A DNA stretch of 52,746 nt from assembly GCA_016212515.1 (NCBI GenBank), contig JACRFZ010000079.1:1-52746 (forward strand), given 5' to 3'. Of the stretch, positions 17,239-25,973 are shown one piece after another. Each line of letters opens with the position of its first letter. Position 1 is the stretch's first letter. Origin of the DNA: Candidatus Melainabacteria bacterium. GTDB lineage: Bacteria; Cyanobacteriota; Vampirovibrionia; Obscuribacterales; Obscuribacteraceae. A program made the position numbers and the translations under genes. The notes beneath the pieces were generated by a model, which saw only the letters and a list, made by a program, of their open reading frames with translations, was not told where the DNA came from and did not search any database.

Positions 17239-18759
17239 ATGGTAGCGACCAGTGCAACGGCCACAAAATGCCAGTTGTTAATCGGTGGAAAGTGGGTCAA
17301 CTCTGATGCCACGGAACACCAGGAAGTCTACAATCCCTCCACCGGTGAAGTGATTGCCCTCACCCCCATGGGCGGCAGAAAAGATCTGGACCGCGCCGTA
17401 GAAGCCGCTCACAAAGCCTTTCTCGACTGGAAGGAAGTACCGGTGGTAGAACGCGCCCGGGTAATGTTCAAATTCAAAGCCTTGCTGGAAGCCAACTACG
17501 AAGAGATTGCCCGCTGCGTCACCAGAGAACACGGTAAGACCTTGCCGGAAGCCCGCGCCTCTGTTCAACGCGGCATCGAAGTCGTGGAATTCGCCTGCGG
17601 CATTCCCAGCCTGATGATGGGCGAGAGCATGGAAAACATTGCCAGGAACGTAGATTGCGAAACGATCAGACACCCGCTGGGAGTCTGCGCCGGTATCGCC
17701 CCTTTCAACTTCCCGGCCATGGTGCCGCTCTGGATGTATCCCATCGCCATCACTTGCGGCAACAGTTTTGTTTTGAAACCATCCGAAAAAGTGCCGCTTT
17801 CCAGCATGATGATAGGCGATCTGCTTTCTCAAGCCGGTCTCCCTGACGGAGTCTTCAACATCGTGCACGGCGGCAAAGACTGCGTCGATGCCATTATCGA
17901 ACACCCGATGATCAAAGCCATCTCTTTTGTGGGCTCCACCACCATCGCCAAATACATCTACCAGAACGGCACCGCCCATGGTAAGCGTGTACAGGCTGCC
18001 GGCGGCGCCAAAAATCATATCATCATCATGCCCGATGCCGATATCGAGCAGACTGTGCAAGCCCTGCAAGCCTCAGCCTTCGGCTGCGCCGGAGAGCGCT
18101 GTATGGCAGGCAGCCTGGCTATTCCCGTAGGCGAAGCAGCCGAAGAGCTGATACCGCAACTGGTGGCATCAAGCGGCAAGATGTCGGTGGGACCCACCGA
18201 CGGCGACAGCAATCCAGACATGGGCCCCCTCGTAAGCAGAGAGCACCTCAATAAAGTAAAGAGCCTCATTGAGAAAGGGGCGAAAGAAGGAGCAGCCATT
18301 GCCCTGGACGGTAGAGAAATTGCCGCAGCCAAAGCCGACAAAGGCTTTTTCCTGGGCCCGACTATTTTCGACCATGCCAAACCGGAAATGACCATCGTCA
18401 AAGAGGAGATCTTCGGACCGGTACTGTCGGTGGTGCGAGCCAAGACCCTCGAAGACGCCATCGAAGTCGGCAAAAAATGCCCTTACGGAAATGGTGCCGT
18501 CATCTATACAAATTCAGGTCGCTCCGCCAGAGAGTTCAAACGCCACTTCAACGCCGGCATGATCGGTGTCAACGTGGGCGTACCGGCACCCATGGCCTGG
18601 TTCCCCTTCACAGGCTGGAACAACTCATTCTTCGGCGATTTGCACATTCAAGGCTCGGAAGGAATTCAATTCTACACCCAGCAAAAAATGACCATGACCC
18701 GTTGGTTTGAACCTAAGACTGCCTCCTTCCAGGATCCAATCTGGAAACCGAAGAACTGA
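17239..18759 (+). CDS. mmsA: Methylmalonate-semialdehyde dehydrogenase (CoA-acylating)
   Basis: Aldehyde dehydrogenase superfamily member that converts methylmalonate semialdehyde or malonate semialdehyde, NAD+ and CoA to propionyl-CoA or acetyl-CoA and CO2. This is a late step of valine, beta-alanine or inositol catabolism. The 506-residue protein has the oxyanion N157 (IAPFNFPAMVP), the nucleotide motif SFVGSTTIAKYIY, and the catalytic C288 in FGCAGERCMAGS, the signature by which MmsA differs from hydrolytic ALDHs. R87/R92-region and C-terminal GWNNSFFGDLHIQGSEG are also MMSDH-like. A strong ribosome binding site, AAGGAGGAG, precedes the ATG. It stands alone, with a good terminator downstream; no valine-pathway genes are adjacent. 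Confidence 0.93.
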   Translation: MVATSATATKCQLLIGGKWVNSDATEHQEVYNPSTGEVIALTPMGGRKDLDRAVEAAHKAFLDWKEVPVVERARVMFKFKALLEANYEEIARCVTREHGKTLPEARASVQRGIEVVEFACGIPSLMMGESMENIARNVDCETIRHPLGVCAGIAPFNFPAMVPLWMYPIAITCGNSFVLKPSEKVPLSSMMIGDLLSQAGLPDGVFNIVHGGKDCVDAIIEHPMIKAISFVGSTTIAKYIYQNGTAHGKRVQAAGGAKNHIIIMPDADIEQTVQALQASAFGCAGERCMAGSLAIPVGEAAEELIPQLVASSGKMSVGPTDGDSNPDMGPLVSREHLNKVKSLIEKGAKEGAAIALDGREIAAAKADKGFFLGPTIFDHAKPEMTIVKEEIFGPVLSVVRAKTLEDAIEVGKKCPYGNGAVIYTNSGRSAREFKRHFNAGMIGVNVGVPAPMAWFPFTGWNNSFFGDLHIQGSEGIQFYTQQKMTMTRWFEPKTASFQDPIWKPKN

Positions 18760-18781
18760 GGCAAGAAAAATCTAGCCGTTT

Positions 18782-18817
18782 GCAAAATGGGGGAACCTTA
18801 CAGTTCCCCCATTTTGC
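18782..18817. terminator. Strong hairpin terminator after mmsA
   Basis: A perfect 15-bp stem (18782-18796 with 18803-18817) encloses a six-base loop. The 3' arm contains CCCCC then ATTTTGC and the 5' arm AAAA then GGGGG. It lies 23 bases after the mmsA stop. There is no T-run after the stem, but the perfect stem and position make a terminator or 3'-protecting hairpin very likely. Confidence 0.7.
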
Positions 18818-18922
18818 CGACCAGGTTATCTCACCTGTCCGGGTCATCAACCAGGGCCGGCAAATAGTTACGGACCACTCCCTTTCGGGAATAGAAATGC
18901 AGTAGCTGTCGAGGATTGCCCA

Positions 18923-19714
18923 TTGTTAGTGGACTTCGAATGTCCTAAATGTAAGGGACATATCTGCGAAATCTGGGCTCTGAACGGCTCGAACCTGGGC
19001 ATCAAACTTATGTACTGGCATATGTTCCTCAACCCCGGTCTGGCCGTAAACGAATTACTACTTGGGCAACGCTTTCCCAGTCGGCTCTATGTTTGCAAGG
19101 CCTGTGAACTACCGCTGGCCGACAGAACCTTTGTTCATTGCCCCGATTGCGACAGCTTTCTTGACGGTCGGCTCTGGAGTTACGGCAATGCCTTCGGTCA
19201 TTGGCTCGGATTATTTTGCCCCACCTGTGGCGGCGAGATACCCTGCTTGAGAAACCTCACTACTAGCGCCATTCTTGCCGTCAGCGCACCACTTTTGTGG
19301 CTACCGCAGAAATTATGCAAAGACAAGTTGATACCATCGCAAAAACTGCGCATTGCCAGAGCCCAGGACCAATATCTGACCAAACCTGATATCCAGCAGA
19401 GAAAGCCTGTCAACTATTGGCGTATGGGTTTGCTATGGGGTCTGTCCATGGATGTAATCTTTTCCTTCTTCCTGGGTGCCAGAAGCATCAACTGGATACA
19501 CGGCGGCTGGACCGAGCTTTTTGCTATTTATGGTTCTCTGCTGCTCAAAGGACTACTGATCTGGCTTCCGGCCGGAGCAGTCTTTGCCGTCACCTGCAAG
19601 TTCATGATGGACAGAAAGGGCGATGTAAATCTGCACCTAACTTATGATGCCGACGGACAGGTGCTGCCCTTGAAGTGCGACATCGACGAAGAAGCACAGG
19701 ACGGGAAAAGGTGA
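18923..19714 (+). CDS. Zinc-ribbon membrane protein of unknown function
   Basis: The 263-residue product starts with four CxxC knuckles: CPKC (7-10), CKAC (58-61), CPDC (73-76) and CPTC (99-102), plus single cysteines at 15 and 108. These are likely one or two structural zinc ribbons. Three hydrophobic segments follow at about 112-128, 168-186 and 205-230, and a charged tail. The arrangement suggests a cytoplasmic metal-binding head on a membrane anchor. The start is a TTG preceded by GAGG at good spacing; a GTG two codons later is an alternative. A terminator shared with the convergent desaturase follows. I do not recognise a named family. Confidence 0.7.
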   Translation: MLVDFECPKCKGHICEIWALNGSNLGIKLMYWHMFLNPGLAVNELLLGQRFPSRLYVCKACELPLADRTFVHCPDCDSFLDGRLWSYGNAFGHWLGLFCPTCGGEIPCLRNLTTSAILAVSAPLLWLPQKLCKDKLIPSQKLRIARAQDQYLTKPDIQQRKPVNYWRMGLLWGLSMDVIFSFFLGARSINWIHGGWTELFAIYGSLLLKGLLIWLPAGAVFAVTCKFMMDRKGDVNLHLTYDADGQVLPLKCDIDEEAQDGKR

Positions 19715-19733
19715 AGACAGCGGCACCTAAAAA

Positions 19734-19759
19734 AAACTCGCCGGCTTACCGGCGAGTTT
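19734..19759. terminator. Bidirectional terminator between convergent genes
   Basis: AAACTCGCCGG (19734-19744) pairs perfectly with CCGGCGAGTTT (19749-19759) around a CTTA loop. It is flanked by an A-run on the left (the T-tract for the minus strand) and TTTCTCGTT on the right. It separates the converging genes ending at 19714 (+) and 19782 (-). Confidence 0.85.
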
Positions 19760-19781
19760 CTCGTTAAAGAGTTCTTTCAGC

Positions 19782-20693
19782 TCAGTTGACGGCGGTGGGC
19801 TCGGGCACTGCCACCATATCAGGTGCTTCCACCTTGGAGACGGCAGCGGTGAGTTCTTCCACCGGTTCCACTACTCGACCGCCGGCCGCTTCTTTAATAC
19901 GGGAAGCAGCCATGGCTGTGGGATTCGGTCTGACTACATCTTTAGCCAGTCCGACTTTCTCGAGCAACCAGATGGTGCACCAGGTGATGTCGAATTCCCA
20001 CCACATCATGCCGTGTCTGGCCGACTTGGGAAAGGCATGGTGGTTGTTGTGCCAGCCTTCGCCACAGGCAAGAGCAGCCACCCACCAGACGTTGCGGCTG
20101 TCATCACGTGAAACGAAGTTGCGGTAGCCATGTTCTTTCAAATGGCAGAAGGTATTGACGAACTGGGGGCTCCAGAAGACGATGAAGCCGGCCAGGAAGT
20201 TGGCGGTGAATGCCACCGGACCAAAAAAGGCGAGGATAGCCAGACGCCACACAATGTTGGCAGCCAAACATAAGTAAGCTTGACGAGCAGTGTGGCTGGT
20301 ACCGAGAGCACACAGGACCGGGTCGGTCATGAGATCGGGAGTCTGCCTGGCAACTTCGGCAGCATCCTGCTTCTCTTCCATGTTCATCATCCACTCATAA
20401 AGAGCGTGTTTGAAACCATCACGGGGAGAGTGAGGATCGCCTGGAAGGTCTGATTTCTGGTGGTGCAGCCTGTGAGTGGCCACCCAGGAAATCGGCGCGC
20501 CCATCAAGGACAAATAGCCACCGGAGACAAAGAAGTACATTACCCATTTGGGAACTTTCAGGCCTTTATGCGTCAAAAGTCTGTGATAACCGAGCGTTAT
20601 GCCTAAACCGGCATAAAGGTATGAGAGCACGAACCAAACGGTGAAAGTACCAAGCGCCGACGGCTGTGTCCAAGCTGAAAAATCCAAAATCAA
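19782..20693 (-). CDS. Fatty acid (acyl-CoA/lipid) delta-9-type desaturase
   Basis: Integral-membrane di-iron desaturase that introduces a double bond into fatty acyl chains, modulating membrane fluidity. The three histidine boxes of the stearoyl-CoA desaturase/DesC family are intact: HRLLTH (37-42), HRLHH (74-78) and HNNHH (215-219), the last within EGWHNNHHAFP. Hydrophobic segments flank the boxes (about 17-35, 50-68, 145-175). Residues 265-303 form a charged Glu/Val-rich tail unusual for the family. No ATG is in frame. The start is a TTG at 20693 following GGGGGC, and a second TTG lies two codons on. A shared terminator lies downstream. Substrate and regiospecificity are inferred from family. 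Confidence 0.88.
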   Translation of the reverse strand: MILDFSAWTQPSALGTFTVWFVLSYLYAGLGITLGYHRLLTHKGLKVPKWVMYFFVSGGYLSLMGAPISWVATHRLHHQKSDLPGDPHSPRDGFKHALYEWMMNMEEKQDAAEVARQTPDLMTDPVLCALGTSHTARQAYLCLAANIVWRLAILAFFGPVAFTANFLAGFIVFWSPQFVNTFCHLKEHGYRNFVSRDDSRNVWWVAALACGEGWHNNHHAFPKSARHGMMWWEFDITWCTIWLLEKVGLAKDVVRPNPTAMAASRIKEAAGGRVVEPVEELTAAVSKVEAPDMVAVPEPTAVN

Positions 20694-21260
20694 GCCCCCA
20701 TGTCTTCTTGCGGATACAACCGCGGTTCAATTGTCGCCATCGCCATATGAGATGTGATTCACAATCAAACAGAAAGGCCAACTGCGTTAAAGAAAGCCAA
20801 ACTCTGCGGATAATCTCATTTATATCACGGACCGGGTTGTCACGCCTTCCTACCTGAGACTGATTTACCCTCCGACACACAAGAGTTTTGCGGTGAAACC
20901 CGGCACCGATGGCTGAAAAATGGTTGATAAGCGGATTCTCCCTTGTCAACTAATTTAAGTTTCAAGAAACTCTTTGCCTGCAAGCCGGTATCTGAAAATC
21001 ATGTTCATGCTGAATTTGCACCACCTACGGTATCACGGCACCGACTTGCACCGCCTTGCCCCCCTGCACCCCCGACAACATTAGATACAGTTAGTGCCTC
21101 GCTGCCCGTATAGAGGGGGAATTCTCCCACCACAGGTTAAAACGAATACCTTGTAGGTGCCCGGCAAAACACCTAAAGTCAGGTCACCGGACGGCTCACT
21201 TGATAACCCTCAAGAAAGAGCAAACTCTGGCTGGCGCTGGAAATTTTGTGGAGTCACATT
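20694..21260. other. Gene-free interval between desaturase and NTPase genes
   Basis: About 570 bases with no convincing coding frame. It must hold the divergent promoters for the desaturase and the NTPase, but I find no strong -35/-10 pair. Visible structures are AGTTTC-AA-GAAACT (near 20956), the near-palindrome GGGGGAATTCTCCC (near 21116), and TAGGTG/CACCTA (21152-21175). A structured leader or small RNA is possible but I recognise none. Confidence 0.4.
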
Positions 21261-21863
21261 ATGAAATTTGTAATCACCGGTGGACCGTCCGTAGGCAAAA
21301 CAACAATCGTCACCGGGCTGCAAAACCTGGGTTATAGAGTTGTACACGAAATTGCCACTCAGCTCATAAAGGAAGGCAAGTATCTGCCCTGGGTGGATCG
21401 CCAGAAATTCCAACAAGAAGTTCTAAGAAGGCAGCAGTCGGCAGAGGCAGCCATCCTTGACTTCGACAAGCCGGTCATCTTAGACCGCGGGCTTTTTGAC
21501 GGAGAGGCCTACTACATATATGACAAGCTCAATATTCCCTCCGCCTTCAGCAATCTCGATGCCGGACAATACGCGGCCGCCTTCCTTATTGAACCCCTGC
21601 CCTTCTTTGAAGAGACCGATGTGCGCAAAGAAAACCTGGCCTTCACCAGAGAAATAAGCGTCATTCTGGAACATTGCTATGCCAGCCGCAGAGTCAAGGT
21701 GGTGCGAGTACCGGCTATGCCTCCCACCGAGCGCATTCAGTTTGTTATGGGCAAAATCGAAGAAATCAAAAAGGAGCAGGTGTTTTCAGTAGAACAGGCC
21801 GTACATAAAGCCTCCCTCTACTTCAATCCGGCCATGCCCGGCTTGGTCACCACCGCTTACTGA
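21261..21863 (+). CDS. AAA_28-type P-loop NTPase/kinase-like protein
   Basis: A 200-residue P-loop protein with Walker A GGPSVGKTT at residues 7-15 and a VILDRGLFDGEAYY segment (a DR-containing lid/Walker-B-like region) typical of the predicted ATPase family AAA_28, which resembles nucleoside kinases. The ATG at 21261 is preceded by GTGGAG at good spacing; the frame extends five codons further to a TTG, which is less likely. The exact reaction is unknown; family members include NadR-like kinases and uncharacterised ATPases. It precedes glutamate dehydrogenase by 98 bases on the same strand, but the dehydrogenase has its own strong ribosome binding site and upstream hairpin. Confidence 0.75.
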   Translation: MKFVITGGPSVGKTTIVTGLQNLGYRVVHEIATQLIKEGKYLPWVDRQKFQQEVLRRQQSAEAAILDFDKPVILDRGLFDGEAYYIYDKLNIPSAFSNLDAGQYAAAFLIEPLPFFEETDVRKENLAFTREISVILEHCYASRRVKVVRVPAMPPTERIQFVMGKIEEIKKEQVFSVEQAVHKASLYFNPAMPGLVTTAY

Positions 21864-21926
21864 GGAAAGATTACCCACTTTAAGGCTCAGGTTTACGGTC
21901 TGGCTTTGCAGTTGTGCGCCTTAGAG

Positions 21927-21956
21927 ATGCTAACCTATTAGCATTTCCTAAGGAGG
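21927..21956 (+). promoter_or_regulatory. Inverted repeat and strong ribosome binding site of gdhA
   Basis: ATGCTAA (21927-21933) and TTAGCAT (21938-21944) form a perfect seven-pair inverted repeat with a CCTA loop. It lies immediately upstream of CTAAGGAGG (21948-21956), a near-consensus ribosome binding site for the ATG at 21962. The hairpin could be an operator or an mRNA structure. Confidence 0.5.
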
Positions 21957-21961
21957 CGATA

Positions 21962-23227
21962 ATGCGAGCATCTGAAGCCACCAATTATTACTTCAAAAAA
22001 GCAGCCAAGGCCCTGAGACTGGGAGCCGGTCTGGAGACCGTCCTCATGAATCCCAGGCGGGAAGTGAAAGTGGAATGCGTCATCGAACTGGACAACGGTG
22101 AGCTTGGCACTTTTACCGGCTTCAGAGTGCAGCACGACAACAGTCGGGGACCTTTCAAGGGCGGCTTGCGTTATCACCCGGAAGTAGATCCCGATGAGGT
22201 AAACAGCCTGGCCTCACTCATGACCTGGAAAACGGCAGTGGCCAATATTCCCTACGGTGGAGCGAAAGGCGGCATCAACTGCGACCCTTCCAAACTCTCC
22301 CATTCGGAACTGCAGAAAGTTACCCGCGCCTTCATCGACGAAATCCATGACATCATCGGTCCGGGGCTGGATATTCCCGCCCCCGACATGGGTACCAATT
22401 CCCAGACCATGGCCTGGATTGTAGACCAGTACTCCAAGTACCACGGCTGGACACCGGCCGTAGTCACAGGTAAACCCTTAGAGTTGGGCGGCAGCGAAGG
22501 CAGAGAACAGGCTACTGGACAGGGACTATTTTTTGTCATCGAATCGGTGCTCTGGGATCTGGGCATGGACCTTAGCAAGACCCGTTTTGTGGTGCAGGGC
22601 TTTGGTAATGTGGGCGCCTGGGTGGCGCGCTTCATTCACGGAGGCGGCGGCAAAGTGGTAGCCATAGCCGACGTCAGTGGCGCGGTATACAACAAAGATG
22701 GTCTGGATGTAGATGCGCTCTGGCACCACAGCCTGGAGAACGGCTCAGTAAACGGCTTTGCCGGCGGCGAAGCCACCGACCCCAAGAAACTCTTCACCCT
22801 TGACTGCGATGTACTGGTACCGGCAGCCCTGGGCAATGTGATTACAAAAGAGAACATGCAAGACATCAAGGCCAAGGTAGTGGTGGAAGGCGCCAACGCC
22901 CCAACTACTCCGGAAGCCGACGAGTATCTGCATAAGAAGGGCATCACCGTGGTGCCGGATATTTTCGCCAATTCCGGCGGCGTCATCGTCTCCTATTTTG
23001 AGTGGGTGCAAAACGTTCAGCAATTCAGATGGAAACTAGACAGAGTCAACCAGGAATTGAAGAGCCAGTTGCTTGATTCCTATAAAGAGATAAAGCATAT
23101 TGAAAAAAGTTCGGAGTGCGACATGCGCACTGCCGCTTTCCAACTGGCCATCAGCCGCGTAGCCAGGACAACGGCCCTGCGCGGACTGGAAAACGAAAAC
23201 TTCTGCATGCTTTCAGCGCCCCACTAA
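21962..23227 (+). CDS. gdhA: Glutamate dehydrogenase
   Basis: Hexameric Glu/Leu/Phe/Val dehydrogenase family enzyme that interconverts glutamate and 2-oxoglutarate plus ammonium with NAD(P). In 421 residues: substrate-binding K90 ([10 protein letters not shown]), catalytic lysine K102 in [24 protein letters not shown] with the conserved aspartate, [20 protein letters not shown], and the dinucleotide motif [23 protein letters not shown] and [16 protein letters not shown] complete the signature. The frame opens 16 codons earlier, but the ATG at 21962 has an ideal AAGGAGG. It may supply 2-oxoglutarate from proline- and peptide-derived glutamate. Cofactor preference cannot be decided by eye. The OPT transporter gene starts five bases after the stop. 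Confidence 0.95.
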   Translation: MRASEATNYYFKKAAKALRLGAGLETVLMNPRREVKVECVIELDNGELGTFTGFRVQHDNSRGPFKGGLRYHPEVDPDEVNSLASLMTWKTAVANIPYGGAKGGINCDPSKLSHSELQKVTRAFIDEIHDIIGPGLDIPAPDMGTNSQTMAWIVDQYSKYHGWTPAVVTGKPLELGGSEGREQATGQGLFFVIESVLWDLGMDLSKTRFVVQGFGNVGAWVARFIHGGGGKVVAIADVSGAVYNKDGLDVDALWHHSLENGSVNGFAGGEATDPKKLFTLDCDVLVPAALGNVITKENMQDIKAKVVVEGANAPTTPEADEYLHKKGITVVPDIFANSGGVIVSYFEWVQNVQQFRWKLDRVNQELKSQLLDSYKEIKHIEKSSECDMRTAAFQLAISRVARTTALRGLENENFCMLSAPH

Positions 23228-23232
23228 ACTCC

Positions 23233-25107
23233 ATGAGTGAAGCAGAGAAGACCACAGAGCCAGGGTCTGAGCCAGAGCAACAGCAAGACTTGCTCGAACG
23301 AGATCTCGACGATAAGCAATGGTTTGAGACGGTTTACCAGGGCGACAAGGTGCCGCAGCTAACCCTGCGCGCCGTGCTCATGGGTGGAGTACTCGGGGCC
23401 CTCATGTCTATTTCCAATCTTTATACGATGCTGAAAATAGGCTGGGCCTTTGGCGTCGCCATTACCGCCTGCGTCCTTTCCTTTGTGATCTGGCGAGGCG
23501 TCAGGCTGGCAGCACCAAAACTTTCCGAAATGTCAATCCTGGAAAACAACTGCATGCAATCCACAGCCTCGGCGGCCGGCTATTCTACCGGCGCTACCGT
23601 TGGTATTGCCTTTGGTGCGCTGCTCATGATCACCGGTCAGCACGTAAGCTGGACAATCCTGCTGCCCTGGACTCTGGTTTCGGCTCTGCTGGGAGTTTTT
23701 CTAGCCGTACCCATGAAGCGGCAAATGATCAACAAAGAAAAACTCCCCTTCCCTAGCGGCATTGCCGCCGCCCAGACCCTGAGAAGCCTGCACAGCAAAA
23801 GTAAAGAAGCGGTAGCCCAGGCTTATTCACTGGTAGTGGCCATGGTTATTGCAGGCGCCGCCGGCTTTCTCAAAAACGGCTCCTTTGCCTGGCAGACCAA
23901 ATTGGGACTGAAACTACCGGAGCTTGTTCCCTTCGCCTTCAATTACCGGGGACTGGACATGAGTAAGCTGCCCGGTTTCGGCATGGAACCGAGTTTGCTC
24001 TTAGCTGCAGCCGGTATGCTTGTTGGTCTAAGAGTATCAGCTTCCATGTTGCTGGGGGCGCTTTTACTTTACGGCATCGGTTCCCATGAACTTTTGGCGT
24101 CAGGAGAAATAGGAACACCCGGTGAACTGATCAAAGGCTGGGCCCTCTGGACCGGCTCGGCAATTATGGTCACCTCTGGACTGACGGCCTTTGCCATGGA
24201 ATGGAAGACCATAAGCCGCAGTTTCACCGGACTCGGTACCAGACAAGAAGAGCAATGCGACGATCCGCTCAAGGCCATCGAAGTACCAAGCCGCTGGCTT
24301 CTGGTGGGTGTAATTCCCCTGGCCCTGGCGGCAATTTTCTTGCAATATATTGCCTTTTCCATCGCCCCCCATGTGGGAGTGATGACCGTAGTTTTGAGTT
24401 TTCTACTGGCACTGGTAGCCTGCCGGGCTACGGGCGAAACCGATGTTACGCCCATGTCGGCCATGTGCAAGATTACCCAGTTGACCGTGGCTCTGATGGC
24501 ACCCAAAAATGTAGTAACCAATCTCATGGCCGCTTCCGTGACGGCCAATATCGCTTCCAGTTCCGCTGACCTGCTTACAGACTTGAAGAGCGGTTACCTT
24601 TTGGGAGCCAATCCCAGAAAGCAATTCCTGGCGCAGCTCATTGGAGTATTTTTCGGCGTGGCGGCAATTGTGCCGGCCTGGTATTTAATGGTACCTGATC
24701 AAGCGGCTCTGGAGCACTTCAATCCACCCTCGGTACAAACATGGAAGGCAGTAGCGCTGGCGCTTTCCGAAGGCATCGATAAGGTGCCGGTGTCGGCCCG
24801 CTGGAGCATGCTTGTGGGAGGCATACTTGGTATTATCCTGGCTGTCACCGACCGACACCTGCCTGAGAAAATCAAACGCTTGACGCCATCTGCCATGGGT
24901 CTTGGTCTTTCATGGGTGATGCCCTTCAGCAATTCGCTGGCTTTCTTTGTAGGAGCCTGTGCCGTTGAGATATGGAAGAAAGTCAACAGTAAAAATGCCG
25001 AAACCTATTATGTGCCGGTAGCATCAGGGGCAGTGGCGGGTGAATCGCTGGTCTGCGCCATGCTGGCAATTTTTGATGCGGCTGTTGCCCTTCTGGGGCG
25101 TCATTAA
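23233..25107 (+). CDS. OPT family oligopeptide transporter
   Basis: A 624-residue polytopic membrane protein of the OPT family, which imports small peptides or, in some branches, metal-chelate complexes by proton symport. Signs are the N-terminal QLTLRAVLMGGVLGALMSIS then NLYTMLKIGW and the NNCMQSTASAAGYSTGA segment. About 14-16 hydrophobic helices follow, with the cytoplasmic motif PMKRQMINKEKLPFPSG and GIAAAQTLRSLH. The preferred start is the ATG at 23233, five bases after the gdhA stop; the frame continues upstream inside gdhA. It ends TAATG, overlapping the next start by one base. Context with glutamate dehydrogenase suggests peptide uptake for amino-acid catabolism; the substrate is inferred. 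Confidence 0.9.
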   Translation: MSEAEKTTEPGSEPEQQQDLLERDLDDKQWFETVYQGDKVPQLTLRAVLMGGVLGALMSISNLYTMLKIGWAFGVAITACVLSFVIWRGVRLAAPKLSEMSILENNCMQSTASAAGYSTGATVGIAFGALLMITGQHVSWTILLPWTLVSALLGVFLAVPMKRQMINKEKLPFPSGIAAAQTLRSLHSKSKEAVAQAYSLVVAMVIAGAAGFLKNGSFAWQTKLGLKLPELVPFAFNYRGLDMSKLPGFGMEPSLLLAAAGMLVGLRVSASMLLGALLLYGIGSHELLASGEIGTPGELIKGWALWTGSAIMVTSGLTAFAMEWKTISRSFTGLGTRQEEQCDDPLKAIEVPSRWLLVGVIPLALAAIFLQYIAFSIAPHVGVMTVVLSFLLALVACRATGETDVTPMSAMCKITQLTVALMAPKNVVTNLMAASVTANIASSSADLLTDLKSGYLLGANPRKQFLAQLIGVFFGVAAIVPAWYLMVPDQAALEHFNPPSVQTWKAVALALSEGIDKVPVSARWSMLVGGILGIILAVTDRHLPEKIKRLTPSAMGLGLSWVMPFSNSLAFFVGACAVEIWKKVNSKNAETYYVPVASGAVAGESLVCAMLAIFDAAVALLGRH

Positions 25108-25943
25108 TGGAACAACTTAAAGTCAGCTCGCTCCATATTTACCCGGTCAAGAGCCTGGGCGGTGTCAGCCTTGAGCGCATGCCCGTGGCAGAACGAGGTC
25201 CGGTTTTCGACAGGGAATGGATGGTAGTCAACGCCAGAGGACATTTTCTCAGCCAGAGAGAAATTGCCCGTATGTGCTTGATCTCTTGCCGCCTCACGGG
25301 GCTCAGGGAAGAGGGGAAAATTGAAACAGCCACCACTTTGGTCTTGAACATACCGGACCGGGGGCAAGTGGAAATTGCCATTGAAGAGAAGCCGGAAGCA
25401 GAGGTACTGGAGGTAGTGGTCTGGAAAGATCGATGCCGCGCCCGGGTAGAGCCGGAAGCTACCGAAGCGCTCTCAAAGTACTTGCAAGAGCCTGTAAAAC
25501 TGGTGCGCATGGAAAGTACTTTTGCCAGGCAAGTGGATGGTAAATACGCAGAAGAGAGGGATACCGTCGGATTTGCCGACGGCTTTCCCCTGCTTGTCAT
25601 AAGCGACGCTTCCCTCTCAGACTTAAATAGCAAATTGGAATATCCGGTGGAGATGAACCGCTTCCGACCGAACCTCACCATATCCGGTGCCGCTCCCTTT
25701 GCCGAAGATACCTGGAAAAAACTGCAGCTTGCTTCGGTCAGTCTGGAACTGGTTAAACCCTGCTCCCGTTGCCAGATTACCACCATCGATCAAGACAGCG
25801 CCGATACCGGTAAAGAGCCCCTGCTCACCCTGTCGGGCTACCGAAAGATAGACGGTAAAGTCATGTTTGGACAAAATGCCCTGGTCCGGTACGAAGAAGA
25901 CTTTCCTAGCATCCGGCTGGGCGAGAGTCTCACCGTGGTTTGA
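25107..25943 (+). CDS. MOSC-domain molybdenum-cofactor protein (YcbX/mARC-like)
   Basis: A 278-residue protein with an N-terminal MOSC beta-barrel (IYPVKSLGGVSLE, FDREWMVV) and a C-terminal MOSC domain containing NRFRPNLTISG, the Mo-ligating cysteine region PCSRCQITTID and FGQNAL. This matches YcbX and eukaryotic mARC proteins, which reduce N-hydroxylated compounds. No C-terminal ferredoxin domain is present, so electrons must come from another protein. Its ATG shares a base with the stop of the OPT transporter gene (TAATG), implying translational coupling; the functional reason is not obvious. No molybdenum-cofactor biosynthesis genes are nearby. Confidence 0.9.
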   Translation: MEQLKVSSLHIYPVKSLGGVSLERMPVAERGPVFDREWMVVNARGHFLSQREIARMCLISCRLTGLREEGKIETATTLVLNIPDRGQVEIAIEEKPEAEVLEVVVWKDRCRARVEPEATEALSKYLQEPVKLVRMESTFARQVDGKYAEERDTVGFADGFPLLVISDASLSDLNSKLEYPVEMNRFRPNLTISGAAPFAEDTWKKLQLASVSLELVKPCSRCQITTIDQDSADTGKEPLLTLSGYRKIDGKVMFGQNALVRYEEDFPSIRLGESLTVV

Positions 25944-25973
25944 AAAGAACGGTAACTTATCTACAAGCCCGAA

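Noticed and set aside
17239..18759. MmsA as part of a DMSP or sulfonium pathway with the methyltransferase locus
   Set aside because: The genes are more than 20 kb apart with no shared regulation visible; valine or beta-alanine catabolism explains MmsA better.
21178..21192. GTCAGGTCACCGGAC resembling the conserved loop of bacterial SRP RNA
   Set aside because: The GGAAG tetraloop neighbourhood and the flanking stem of SRP RNA are absent.
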